Below are positions 8,046 to 19,218 of a DNA stretch of 38,543 nt, piece by piece (the first letter of the stretch is position 1; each line of letters begins with the position of its first letter). Where the stretch lies: positions 1 through 38,543 of the forward strand of contig CACBDG010000019.1 in NCBI GenBank assembly GCA_902537945.1, given 5' to 3'. The notes beneath the pieces were generated by a model. The model was not told where the DNA came from, did no database searches, and was given only the letters and a program-made list of their open reading frames with translations. A program made the position numbers and the translations under genes. The DNA comes from an uncultured SAR116 cluster alpha proteobacterium (lineage in GTDB: Bacteria > Pseudomonadota > Alphaproteobacteria > Puniceispirillales > Marisalimonadaceae).

Positions 8046-9460
8046 TACTTTCTCATAGATTTTGTAATATATTCTTGAACATATTTAAGTTTGGGCTCAA
8101 TTATTTTGAAATTTTCTTTTTGTCTCATGATTTGTTTTAGATTTATAGGAGACTTAGGTATTATACCAATACTTTTTTTGATAGTTTGTGGAAATTTTGC
8201 AGGGTGAGCACAAGCAAGAGAAATTATTGGACAATCATTTGAAATAATCTTTTCTTTAATAGCTTCTTGAACAGCGCCGTAACCTATCGCGCTATGAGGG
8301 TCAAGAATGTACTCATGATCAATATAGGTCTTTTTAATTATATTGAGAGTATCAACATCATCAATCTTAAAAGCAGAAAATAAATTATTAATTTTCTTTA
8401 GTTGATCTTGATTAATTTTAAATTTTCCATCAACTTTAAATTCATTCATTTGCTTTTTTACTAAATTTGTATCCCTATCATTTATTTCATATAAAAGCCT
8501 CTCAAAGTTACTAGAGACTTGAATATCCATACTCGGACTATAAGAAGGAGATATATTTTTTCGTTTCATTATACCACTTTCAAAAAACCTAGTAAGTATA
8601 TCATTTTGGTTTGAGCCACATATCAATCTAGATATAGGAAGCCCCATTTTTTTTGCTATCCATCCAGCTAAGATATTTCCAAAATTGCCTGTTGGCACTG
8701 AAAAAACGACTTCTTTTTCGGGAGACCCTACTCTAAGTGCAGAGTAGAAATAATAAACTATTTGAGGTAATAATCTAACCCAATTAATAGAATTTATAGC
8801 TGAGAGTGATGTCCGGTCTTTGAAATTTAAATCCTCAAAACAGTCTTTGACAATTTCTTGGCATCCATCAAAGTCAGTTTTAACTGATAAGGCATGAGCT
8901 CCCTTTTCATTTATCCAAGTCATTTGTTTTTGTTGAACTTCTGATACCCTTTTGTGCGGAAAAAGAATAAAAATATCAACATTTTCTTTACCCTTAAATG
9001 CCTCTAAGGCAGCAGAACCTGTGTCACCACTAGTTGCACCTAATATTACAGCTCTTTTACCTTTTTTTTCTAGCGCTATATTAAATGCTCTAGACAAAAA
9101 TTGCATAGCATAATCTTTAAATGCTAATGTGGGACCATGAAAAAGCTCAAGAATGTAGGTGTTTTTTTTAAGCTCTTTTAAAGGAGCTACATCATCACCA
9201 AATGATGCATAAGTAGCTTGACATATATTTGAAATATCATTCTCTTCCAAAAAAGGTTGAATAAAGGGTTTTAATATTTTAGAGGCTAACTTTGAATAAC
9301 TAAGTTCTTTCATTTTTTTTAAGTCACTATGACTAAAACTTGGCCATTTTTCTGGCATAAACAATCCACCATCTCTCGCTAAACCAGCTAAAAGAACTTT
9401 TTCATATGAAAGAGAATCATCTCCTCCTCTTGTACTTGAATATTTAATGTAATTATCCAT
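8045..9460 (-). CDS. thrC: Threonine synthase
   Basis: Converts O-phosphohomoserine to threonine with pyridoxal phosphate, the step after ThrB (2236-3216). The PLP lysine is Lys115 in ELFHGPTLAFKDYAMQF, and ATSGDTGSAALEAF is the typical phosphate-binding loop. The N-terminal YSSTRG motif is typical of the longer fungal/proteobacterial threonine synthase form, which the 471 residues also fit. The gene start overlaps the end of the SURF1 gene by 8 bases, so it is translated from the tail of the cytochrome oxidase operon. There is no separate promoter space. Confidence 0.96.
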   Translation of the reverse strand: MDNYIKYSSTRGGDDSLSYEKVLLAGLARDGGLFMPEKWPSFSHSDLKKMKELSYSKLASKILKPFIQPFLEENDISNICQATYASFGDDVAPLKELKKNTYILELFHGPTLAFKDYAMQFLSRAFNIALEKKGKRAVILGATSGDTGSAALEAFKGKENVDIFILFPHKRVSEVQQKQMTWINEKGAHALSVKTDFDGCQEIVKDCFEDLNFKDRTSLSAINSINWVRLLPQIVYYFYSALRVGSPEKEVVFSVPTGNFGNILAGWIAKKMGLPISRLICGSNQNDILTRFFESGIMKRKNISPSYSPSMDIQVSSNFERLLYEINDRDTNLVKKQMNEFKVDGKFKINQDQLKKINNLFSAFKIDDVDTLNIIKKTYIDHEYILDPHSAIGYGAVQEAIKEKIISNDCPIISLACAHPAKFPQTIKKSIGIIPKSPINLKQIMRQKENFKIIEPKLKYVQEYITKSMRK

Positions 9461-10196
9461 TTCGTTTAGTCTTTTTAAATATTAATCTTCCAGATGATGC
9501 GTGATATGAAAAATACACAAATAGAAGTGAGAGAGCTAATCCATACCATGTTATTGCATATGATAAATGTTGATTACGAAATTTAGGTTCACCATCTACT
9601 CCAATAGGAAGTGTAAGCTTTTTACCAATACGAACAGCATCAATATAATAATTATCAATCATTGGATTAGAAGAGATATTTATATGGTCAAAAATTTGTT
9701 TAGGTATAATTGTAAACCAAAATCCATTTTTCCCATCGTTTTCTGGAACAAAATAACCCTTTTGTTGGGGATGTCTTATAATTCCTTTTAATTTTACTAG
9801 ACCTTTCGTAAGACTAAACTTTCTTTTATTAGGGTTTTTATAACTCTCAGACACCCAGCCTCTATTAATTAGAACTAATTTGTTATTTTCCATTTTAAAT
9901 GGAGTTACAACATGAAAACCTGCATTTCCTTCATAAGTTTTACCGGTAATATATATTTCGTTATTGTGCATAAAACGCCCTAAAATCACAATAGACTTAA
10001 ATTCATTAATTGAAGATTTATCTAGTTCATCAGCGATAGTTATCGGATTAGATTTACTCTGCGTTAAATAATCTTGTATAAGGGCTTCTTTCCAAAATAA
10101 TCTTTTAACTTGCCAAGTACCAAAACTAATTAGCATTGCAAAAATTAGAATAGAAAATATTGATGGCCATAACATTGGCTTGAAATGTATTTTCAT
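9453..10196 (-). CDS. SURF1 family cytochrome oxidase assembly protein
   Basis: SURF1/Shy1 homologue, helping to insert haem a into subunit I of aa3-type oxidase. It has one membrane segment near the N-terminus (SIFSILIFAMLISFGTWQVK) and one near the C-terminus (about 30 residues before the end), with a periplasmic beta-rich domain between them; GTWQVKR and VLINRGWV are family motifs, and WYGLALSL marks the second helix. I prefer the ATG at 10196; a TTG at 10226 would add ten residues but has no ribosome site. The gene follows coxC after about 47 bases and its end overlaps thrC by 8 bases. Confidence 0.92.
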   Translation of the reverse strand: MKIHFKPMLWPSIFSILIFAMLISFGTWQVKRLFWKEALIQDYLTQSKSNPITIADELDKSSINEFKSIVILGRFMHNNEIYITGKTYEGNAGFHVVTPFKMENNKLVLINRGWVSESYKNPNKRKFSLTKGLVKLKGIIRHPQQKGYFVPENDGKNGFWFTIIPKQIFDHINISSNPMIDNYYIDAVRIGKKLTLPIGVDGEPKFRNQHLSYAITWYGLALSLLFVYFSYHASSGRLIFKKTKRNG

Positions 10197-10242
10197 TATT
10201 AGTAAAAGAACCTTAAATTTTAACAAGTATTATAAATACTCA

Positions 10243-11028
10243 TTAACCACCCCACCAGTATATACACACAAATAAAAACAACCATACAACATCAACAAAA
10301 TGCCAATACCAAGCAGCAGCTTCAAAACCAAAGTGATGGTCAGCAGTGAAATGACCCTTTAACCCTCTAAATAAACAAACTGTTAAAAATATTGTCCCAA
10401 CTAATACATGAAACCCATGGAAACCTGTAGCCATGTAAAATGTTGATGCATAAATTCCATCAGTGAATGCAAAAGTGGCATGCTGATATTCATATGCCTG
10501 AACAGCTGTAAATATAGCACCTAAAATTATGGTTAAAATAAGTCCTGTTATAAAATCTTTCCTATTATCATGCTGAAGAGCATGATGAGACCAAGTTACT
10601 GTACAACCAGATAATAATAATATTAGTGTGTTAATTAATGGTAGGTCAAAAGGGTCTAAAGCCTCTATTCCTTCGGGAGGCCAAATGCCAGTATCAGGAT
10701 ATAAACTGGAATCAAAAAATGCCCAAAAAAAGGCAACAAAAAACATAACCTCAGAGCAAATGAAAAAAATCATTCCGTATCGCATACCAATTTGGACTAT
10801 AGGTGTATGATGACCTTGGTATTCAGCCTCTCTTACAATATCCCTCCACCAATAAAACATTGTAGCCAAAACCATAAACAAACCTGCACCTAAGACCCAT
10901 ATTGAGTAAGGATATTCATGCATGAATAGTGTAAGCCCAAGAAACAGTGTAAAACCAGCTGCAGATCCTAATGCAGGCCATGGACTCGGTTCAACTAAGT
11001 GATATTGATGTTTTTGTTCACCGCTCAT
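10243..11028 (-). CDS. coxC: Cytochrome c oxidase subunit III
   Basis: Subunit III of the aa3-type oxidase in the inner membrane. The 261 residues form about seven membrane segments. Recognisable features are HQYHLVEPSPWPALGS at the N-terminus, MRYGMIFFICSEVMFFVAFFW with the conserved Glu, the stretch SHHALQH, YMATGFHGFHVLVG, and the C-terminal AAWYWHFVDVVWLFLFVCIYWWG. A good ribosome site (AAGGAG) lies just upstream of the ATG on the minus strand. It follows ctaG after 66 bases and precedes SURF1. Confidence 0.97.
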   Translation of the reverse strand: MSGEQKHQYHLVEPSPWPALGSAAGFTLFLGLTLFMHEYPYSIWVLGAGLFMVLATMFYWWRDIVREAEYQGHHTPIVQIGMRYGMIFFICSEVMFFVAFFWAFFDSSLYPDTGIWPPEGIEALDPFDLPLINTLILLLSGCTVTWSHHALQHDNRKDFITGLILTIILGAIFTAVQAYEYQHATFAFTDGIYASTFYMATGFHGFHVLVGTIFLTVCLFRGLKGHFTADHHFGFEAAAWYWHFVDVVWLFLFVCIYWWGG

Positions 11029-11094
11029 TATATACTCCTTAATTAAACTATATATCCTAACTCAACTTAGTCCAGAAAATTATCGAATTCCAAA

Positions 11095-11634
11095 CTATGT
11101 TTCAGCATTAAAAAATGTATACGACAAAGTTATCTCTTCCAAGTTTTTTGTGTTTTCATCATCATTTATGCTAGGATCAACGTAAAATGAAACTGGCATT
11201 TTAACTTCTTCACCCGGCTGTAGTGTTTGTTTTACAAAACAGAAACAATCAACTTTCATAAAAACACTTCCAGCTTTTGGAGGAGATACATTAAATACTG
11301 CAGTACCAGTTGTTGGTTTGTCAGATAAGTTTTTTGCTGTGTAATAAATAACTTGTTGTATCCCTGGCTGTACAATTATTTCTTGTTTAGGAGCCTTAAA
11401 CTCCCAATTAAGTTCTTGTGAAATATTTGAGTCGAATCTGATTTGGACATTTTTATATTGTCCACTTGATCCTGGAGCTAAAGAAGCTCTTTGAACCGTC
11501 CCAGCATATCCAGTCACTCTACAAAATAAATCATACAAAGGAACAGATGCAAAAGATAAACCAAGCATAAAAATAACAATCAAAAATGTCCATTTTAATG
11601 AATTATAATTTTTTTTTGACAAACTTGATGACAT
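11095..11634 (-). CDS. ctaG: Cytochrome c oxidase assembly protein CtaG/Cox11
   Basis: Copper chaperone that delivers CuB to subunit I. One N-terminal membrane anchor (about 14-32) is followed by a periplasmic immunoglobulin-like domain. Cys38 in LFCRVTGYAGT and the copper-binding CFCF pair at Cys130 and Cys132 (VDCFCFVKQTLQPGE) are all present. The length of 179 residues is normal. It is the Cox11 kind, not the unrelated caa3-type CtaG. The start lies directly after the stop of the small coxF-like gene, in the run ctaB-coxF-ctaG-coxC. Confidence 0.96.
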   Translation of the reverse strand: MSSSLSKKNYNSLKWTFLIVIFMLGLSFASVPLYDLFCRVTGYAGTVQRASLAPGSSGQYKNVQIRFDSNISQELNWEFKAPKQEIIVQPGIQQVIYYTAKNLSDKPTTGTAVFNVSPPKAGSVFMKVDCFCFVKQTLQPGEEVKMPVSFYVDPSINDDENTKNLEEITLSYTFFNAET

Positions 11635-11778
11635 TTATCCAGTGATATCCATTCTTAAGATTGTAATAAAAAAGAAAAGAACAACCAAAAATATTATTAT
11701 ACCTAAAATAGTAAAGTTCTTAGTTTTTCTATTTTCGTAAAATGCTTTAATGTATTCATCTTCCTTATCAGATTTCAT
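11635..11778 (-). CDS. Small membrane protein, CoxF-like (47 residues)
   Basis: A 47-residue open frame between ctaB and ctaG. Its ATG (11778-11776) overlaps the TGA of ctaB (ATGA overlap) and its TAA ends right before the ATG of ctaG, so it fills the gap exactly. The protein has a charged N-terminus (MKSDKEDEYIKAFYENRKTK), one membrane segment of about 20 residues, and a short tail ending ITILRMDITG. Many alphaproteobacteria have a small single-helix protein of this shape, often called CoxF or an oxidase assembly protein, at this exact spot. The coding call rests on position, overlap geometry and the membrane segment. Biochemical role is not known to me. Confidence 0.8.
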   Translation of the reverse strand: MKSDKEDEYIKAFYENRKTKNFTILGIIIFLVVLFFFITILRMDITG

Positions 11779-12725
11779 ATTTGACCTGTAATGAAATTAT
11801 TGATTAATTTATCAAAGCAAATACTTGAAAATATAATACTCAAATAAAATATGGAGTATACAAACAAACCTTTTTCTGAGCCTTCATTTACCCTTAAAAT
11901 AGATATCGATCTTCTAATGAACTCTATATTAAGTATAGTTACAACGACAGCGTAAAAAATACCAGTATGATTTAATATCGAAGGAAGGTATACGCAAGGC
12001 ATGAGTAAAAGTGAATAAATAAATATATTCTTTCGAGTGGTCATATCGCCATAGACAATCGGCAACATCGGAATTTTAGCTGCCTTATAATCGGATTTAT
12101 TTACTAAAGCTAAAGCCCAAAAATGTGGTGGTGTCCACATAAATATTATTAAAAATAAGATTAAACCTTCTAATCCAATAGAACCCGTAGCACAAATATG
12201 CCCAATAATTGGAGGAAAAGCGCCTGCTGCACCACCAATTACAATGTTATGTACAGTACGTCTTTTAAGCCAGATTGTATAAACTACTGAATAAAAAAAT
12301 ATCGTAAAAGCGAGCAAACCAGCAGCTAGCCAGTTTATAGATAAACCTAATATAATTACTGACAAAATGGATGTAATTATCCCAAATGAGAGAGCTTCAG
12401 AGGGTTGCACTTTACCAGAAGGGATAGGCCTGTTTTTTGTTCTATCCATTAATAAATCGATATCTCTATCGTACCATTGGTTAAGAACTCCAGAAGCCCC
12501 AGCACCTAATGCAATGGCAAAAATTCCTATCATTGCTAGAATGGAGTTAGTTGTATAACCAACTAAAGGTATCGCACTATAATATCCAACAAAGGCTGTA
12601 AAGACTACCAATGACATCACTCTAGGCTTCATTAGATTTATATAATCATATGGTGAGCCTAAGTTATTATTATCGTTAGTAATGTCCTTAGTATTTACAG
12701 CTATTGAAGGCATAGTTATATTCAA
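11775..12725 (-). CDS. ctaB: Protoheme IX farnesyltransferase (haem O synthase)
   Basis: UbiA-superfamily prenyltransferase that adds a farnesyl group to haem b to make haem O, the precursor of haem a for the oxidase. The Asp-rich site is at NQWYDRDIDLLMDRTKNRP (Asn82 to about residue 100), and the second is near KSDYKAAKIPMLP. Nine or so membrane segments follow from about residue 35. YINLMKPRVMSLVVFTAFVG is the family's N-terminal signature. Length 316 is usual. It lies 8 bases after coxA on the same strand. Confidence 0.96.
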   Translation of the reverse strand: MNITMPSIAVNTKDITNDNNNLGSPYDYINLMKPRVMSLVVFTAFVGYYSAIPLVGYTTNSILAMIGIFAIALGAGASGVLNQWYDRDIDLLMDRTKNRPIPSGKVQPSEALSFGIITSILSVIILGLSINWLAAGLLAFTIFFYSVVYTIWLKRRTVHNIVIGGAAGAFPPIIGHICATGSIGLEGLILFLIIFMWTPPHFWALALVNKSDYKAAKIPMLPIVYGDMTTRKNIFIYSLLLMPCVYLPSILNHTGIFYAVVVTILNIEFIRRSISILRVNEGSEKGLFVYSIFYLSIIFSSICFDKLINNFITGQI

Positions 12726-12733
12726 AACCTATC

Positions 12734-15228
<2,495 letters not shown>

Positions 15229-15489
15229 TATTTATGCTCCTAAGCCGTGAATCAAAATAAAAAATGATTGGTAAAATCATGCAAGTAATTTAAAATGATT
15301 CTAAAATATAATAATATTTATTACTTAAAACTTTTTTTAGGAAAATGCTAGATCTAAAACTAAATAAATTGTATTTTTTTGTTAAAAATTTAATTTAATT
15401 ACAATTTGATTACATTTTAATCCAAACCCTTGAACAAACTGAATTGTATCACCATGTCAAAATAATAGATAAAAATTAGGTAACACGAT
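15229..15489. promoter_or_regulatory. Divergent intergenic region, coxB / tldD
   Basis: A 261-base AT-rich spacer between two divergent starts, so it must hold the promoter of the oxidase operon (minus strand) and that of tldD (plus strand). The ribosome site AGGAG of coxB is clear on the minus strand. I do not see a promoter close to the consensus for either gene, nor an obvious operator; TTGAAC at about 15430 is a possible -35 for tldD with no matching -10. No open frame or RNA gene is visible. Confidence 0.55.
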
Positions 15490-16938
15490 ATGCAAGATAA
15501 ATCCCCATTAGAAATAACTGACAAAATTTTTTTTGAAGATAGAGATTTTGATTTAGATAAAGTCCAATCTTTACTCTCAAACACGTTAATAGATGCAGAT
15601 GATGGCGAGTTGTATCTAGAGGCTTCAAAATCAGAATCGTTCTCATTTGATGATGGCCGAATGAAAAATATTGCTTACGATAGCACAAAAGGGTTTGGTT
15701 TAAGGGCAATTGCAGGCGAAGCTAGAGGATTTGCTCATTCAGGTGAAATTACAGAATCTTCTCTTAAAAGAGCTTCAGAAACTGTAAAATCTGTTTCTAA
15801 AAACTATTCGGGAATAATGGCTTCTGGTCCATCACATGGGACTAACAAACCACTCTACACGTCAATTAATCCAATTGAAGAGACTTCATTTAAAATTAAA
15901 ACAAGTTTACTTCAAGAAATTGATGCTTACGCCAGATTAATTGATAAGAATGTCATTCAGGTTTCAGCATCTATTTCAGCCTCTTATCAAGCAATCCAGA
16001 TTTTAAGAGGTGATGGAGAGAGAACAGCTGATATTAGACCTCTTGTCAGGCTCAATGTTTCTCTAGTCGTTGAAAAAAATGGCAGAAGAGAAACAGGAAA
16101 CTCTGGATGTGGTGGAAGAGGAAGATATGATGAATGGATTAGTTCGGATAAATGGAAACGACAAGTAAAAGAGGCTTTAAGAATCGCTAATACTAACTTA
16201 GAATCAATTCCTACACCTGCCGGTGAAATGCCCGTGATTTTAGGACCAGGCTGGCCAGGTGTTATGTTACATGAAGCTGTAGGCCATGGCTTAGAAGGAG
16301 ATTTTAATAGAAAAGGTACTTCAATATTTTCCGGGAAAATTGGAGAAAAAGTTACTGCTGGTGGCGTAACAGTTATTGATGACGGAACAATTGAAAACAA
16401 AAGAGGATCAATAACAATAGATGACGAAGGTACAAAATCATCAAAAAATATTTTAATAGAAAATGGAATTTTAAAAAATTATATGCAAGATCGACAGAAT
16501 GCTAGACTTATGAAAATGGAGCCAACTGGAAATGGTAGAAGACAGTCTTATTCTCATTACCCTATGCCAAGAATGACAAATACTTATATGGATAATGGAA
16601 CAGTTGAACCAGAAGAAATTATAAGCTCGGTTAAAAAAGGTATTTATGCTGTTAATTTTGCAGGTGGACAAGTAGATATTACAAATGGAAAATTTGTTTT
16701 TTCTGCGTCAGAGGCTTATCTCGTAGAAAATGGAAAAGTAAAGCAACCTCTTAAAGGAGCCACTCTAATTGGTAACGGCCCCGATGCAATGTCTAAGATA
16801 TCTCTAATTGGAAATGATATGTCATTGGATGATGGGATTGGTACTTGTGGGAAGGAAGGTCAAGGAGTGCCTGTAGGTGTTGGACAACCTACTTTATTAA
16901 TGGGAGGCATCACTGTAGGAGGGACTGATACTAATTAA
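15490..16938 (+). CDS. tldD: TldD metalloprotease
   Basis: Catalytic subunit of the TldD/TldE protease, which in E. coli matures microcin B17 and degrades CcdA, by threading unfolded peptides. The zinc motif HExxxH is at residues 261-266 (HEAVGH, in MLHEAVGHGLEGDFNRKG), and a second zinc ligand region near GTCGKEGQGVPVGVGQP at the C-terminus is also kept. The 482 residues match TldD. It is a single gene, divergent from coxB. Its partner, TldE, lies about 10.6 kb away at 27516-28874. No RiPP precursor or modification enzyme is seen next to either. Confidence 0.96.
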   Translation: MQDKSPLEITDKIFFEDRDFDLDKVQSLLSNTLIDADDGELYLEASKSESFSFDDGRMKNIAYDSTKGFGLRAIAGEARGFAHSGEITESSLKRASETVKSVSKNYSGIMASGPSHGTNKPLYTSINPIEETSFKIKTSLLQEIDAYARLIDKNVIQVSASISASYQAIQILRGDGERTADIRPLVRLNVSLVVEKNGRRETGNSGCGGRGRYDEWISSDKWKRQVKEALRIANTNLESIPTPAGEMPVILGPGWPGVMLHEAVGHGLEGDFNRKGTSIFSGKIGEKVTAGGVTVIDDGTIENKRGSITIDDEGTKSSKNILIENGILKNYMQDRQNARLMKMEPTGNGRRQSYSHYPMPRMTNTYMDNGTVEPEEIISSVKKGIYAVNFAGGQVDITNGKFVFSASEAYLVENGKVKQPLKGATLIGNGPDAMSKISLIGNDMSLDDGIGTCGKEGQGVPVGVGQPTLLMGGITVGGTDTN

Positions 16939-16942
16939 AGTT

Positions 16943-18289
16943 TTAGAAAGCATTTTCAAAAAATACTTTATCAATATTTTTTCCCCATATACCATTAAAT
17001 TTTTCTAGAAGAATTTCAGAGCCAGTTTTATTGTTTTTAATGATATTGTGTAATGGATCTAAAAACTGCCTTTCATCAATTCCTCGTTCATCTAATTTGT
17101 TACGTCTTTGAAGGCCTAAACTAGAAATTCTTATCATCTCTTCTGCGATATCAATAATTTTTTTGGATCCTAGTTTCCCATTTAAACCGTACTTTGCAGC
17201 TGAAATCCTTCCCTCTTCTAAAAGGTTAACATTCATAAATTGTTTTGCTAATTCAAAGGCCTCCAATTGAGCTTCATTATCATACAATAATCCTACCCAT
17301 AGTGCTGGGAGAGCACAAATTATATTCCAAGGACCTCCGTCTGCGCCTCTCATTTCTAAATATTGTTTAAGTCTCACCTCTGGAAATGCAACTGTCACAT
17401 GGTCTTCCCAGTCTTTGATTGAAGGAAATTGACCTTCAAAACCTTCTAATTTTCCATCCATGAAATCTAAAAAAGATTTTCCAGAAACATCAATATATTC
17501 TCCCTTTCTATATACAAAATACATGGGTACCTTAAGCACATAATCTAGCCATGCCTCATATCCAAAATCTTGAGTAAAAACAATTTCTGGAACACCAGTT
17601 CTATAAGGATCAGTATCAGTCCAGACCATAGCTCTTGTGGACATATATCCACTTTCTTTACCTTCAATAAATGGAGAATTTGCAAAAATAGCTGTGGCAA
17701 TAGATTGCAATGCTAAAGATGTTTGAAATTTTTGTACCATATCCTGTTCGTTCAAATAATCAAGATTAACTTGAATTGTACATGTCCTTAACATCATATC
17801 TAATCCTAGTTGGCCAACTTTAGGCATAAAATTTTTCATGATCTTATAACGACCCTTAGGCATCCAATTTTGTTTTGAACGAGACCATTTAGGATCATAA
17901 CCTAGACCAATCATTGATAATCCAAGTTTGTTCATTGCTTTTTTCATGATTTTAAGATGTCTTCCAGCCTCTTTACAAGTTTGATGCAAATTGTTTAGAG
18001 GCGTCCCGGATAATTCTAATTGTCCTCCAGGTTCAAGAGAAATGGATGCACCAGTTTCATCTTTTAGAGCAATCGTATTATTTTTTTCTATAACTTTTTC
18101 CCATTTGTTTTCTTTTGCAAGATTATTTAATAATTCACCGACACCTGATTTACCAAAATAACCAACTCTTTCTAAATTATCTAAATAAAAAACAAATTTT
18201 TCATGCTCTGTACCTATCTTCCAATCTTCTCTTTTTTTTTCACCTTCTTTAAACCAATTTATAAGGTGTTCTTTTTCTAATCTTGGCAT
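16943..18289 (-). CDS. gshA: Glutamate-cysteine ligase, plant/alphaproteobacterial type
   Basis: First step of glutathione synthesis: joins glutamate and cysteine with ATP. The motif GTEHEKFVF at residues 26-34 holds the catalytic glutamates, and LEPGGQLELSG, MRTCTIQVNLDY and EMRGADGGPW are typical of the class shared by plants and alphaproteobacteria, not of the E. coli class. Length 448 fits. The stop is four bases from the stop of tldD. A 97-base spacer separates its start from rsmE upstream, and the two probably share a transcript; this order (rsmE then gshA) is frequent in alphaproteobacteria. Confidence 0.95.
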   Translation of the reverse strand: MPRLEKEHLINWFKEGEKKREDWKIGTEHEKFVFYLDNLERVGYFGKSGVGELLNNLAKENKWEKVIEKNNTIALKDETGASISLEPGGQLELSGTPLNNLHQTCKEAGRHLKIMKKAMNKLGLSMIGLGYDPKWSRSKQNWMPKGRYKIMKNFMPKVGQLGLDMMLRTCTIQVNLDYLNEQDMVQKFQTSLALQSIATAIFANSPFIEGKESGYMSTRAMVWTDTDPYRTGVPEIVFTQDFGYEAWLDYVLKVPMYFVYRKGEYIDVSGKSFLDFMDGKLEGFEGQFPSIKDWEDHVTVAFPEVRLKQYLEMRGADGGPWNIICALPALWVGLLYDNEAQLEAFELAKQFMNVNLLEEGRISAAKYGLNGKLGSKKIIDIAEEMIRISSLGLQRRNKLDERGIDERQFLDPLHNIIKNNKTGSEILLEKFNGIWGKNIDKVFFENAF

Positions 18290-18386
18290 TTTAATCTCAT
18301 ACTTAGATCAAGTTGATAATTTGAAATCATAAACATTTAACATGTTATAGTATTTTTTGGCCATATTGAACTTAAATATAAGTTTG

Positions 18387-19142
18387 TTAACAATTCTTCA
18401 TATCTCCATTTAAATAATGCCAAATAGAAAGGCTAGCAATTACTGCAGTGTCAGATCTTAAAATTCTAGGTCCTAGATCAATTGGTTTTATAAAATCCTT
18501 TTCTCTTAGATAACTTGTTTCACTGGCACTAAAACCACCTTCAGGACCTACTAGAATAGCACCAAAAGATTTTGAAGGTAGGTTTTGATAATTTTGTTTA
18601 ACACTATTATTATTTCTAATAGTTTCATCACCAAAATAAATAATTCTTTTATTATCCCAAAATTCAATTACATCTTTAAGTTTCTGTAAGGCACAGACTT
18701 TAGGTATTGTTATCCGTTCGCATTGTTCTGAAGATTCTATAGCAATATCTTTCATTCTTTTTAAATTTAAATTTTTTGTAATAGTACGTTCCGTAATTAC
18801 AGGAATAATTTTAGACACTCCTAATTCGGTAGCCTTTTGAACTATATATTCTGTTGGAGTTTTTTTAACTAGTGCAAATAATACCCAAATATCATTTTCA
18901 ACTTGGACTTCTCTTGTTTTTTTTATTAGATCAATGATAATTGTTTTTTTATAAATTTTTGAAATTTTTGCCAAAAACTCTCCATTAACATCATTAAAAA
19001 CTAAAACTGTATCATCTATTTTTTTTCTCATTACATTTATCAAATAGTGAACTTGTTTGTTTTCTAACTTAACTTCATTTTTTAACGATAATTTTCCTGG
19101 AAAATAAAGTCTGATTTTAGCTTTATAAGATAGATCTAACAT
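18387..19142 (-). CDS. rsmE: 16S rRNA (uracil1498-N3)-methyltransferase
   Basis: SPOUT-class methyltransferase that makes m3U at 16S rRNA position 1498. An N-terminal PUA-like part (1 to about 75) with HYLINVMRK precedes the knotted C-terminal domain, which has QKATELGV at 102-109, EQCERI at 139-144, GPEGGF at 199-204 and LGPRILRSDTA at 223-233, the SAM-binding loops of the family. The 251-residue length is normal. It is divergent from ubiA with a short spacer, and upstream of gshA. Confidence 0.95.
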   Translation of the reverse strand: MLDLSYKAKIRLYFPGKLSLKNEVKLENKQVHYLINVMRKKIDDTVLVFNDVNGEFLAKISKIYKKTIIIDLIKKTREVQVENDIWVLFALVKKTPTEYIVQKATELGVSKIIPVITERTITKNLNLKRMKDIAIESSEQCERITIPKVCALQKLKDVIEFWDNKRIIYFGDETIRNNNSVKQNYQNLPSKSFGAILVGPEGGFSASETSYLREKDFIKPIDLGPRILRSDTAVIASLSIWHYLNGDMKNC

Positions 19143-19218
19143 TAGAGAAAACTATATGCCTTAAAATTAATTTCACTGCTCATTGATTACAACATATTAT
19201 GATGATATTGCATTATTT

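Noticed and set aside
15987-16400. Open frame of 137 codons on the minus strand inside tldD
   Set aside because: It lies wholly antisense to the well-conserved zinc domain of TldD and its product is Pro/Ser-rich with no recognisable motif; it is a by-product of the coding frame.
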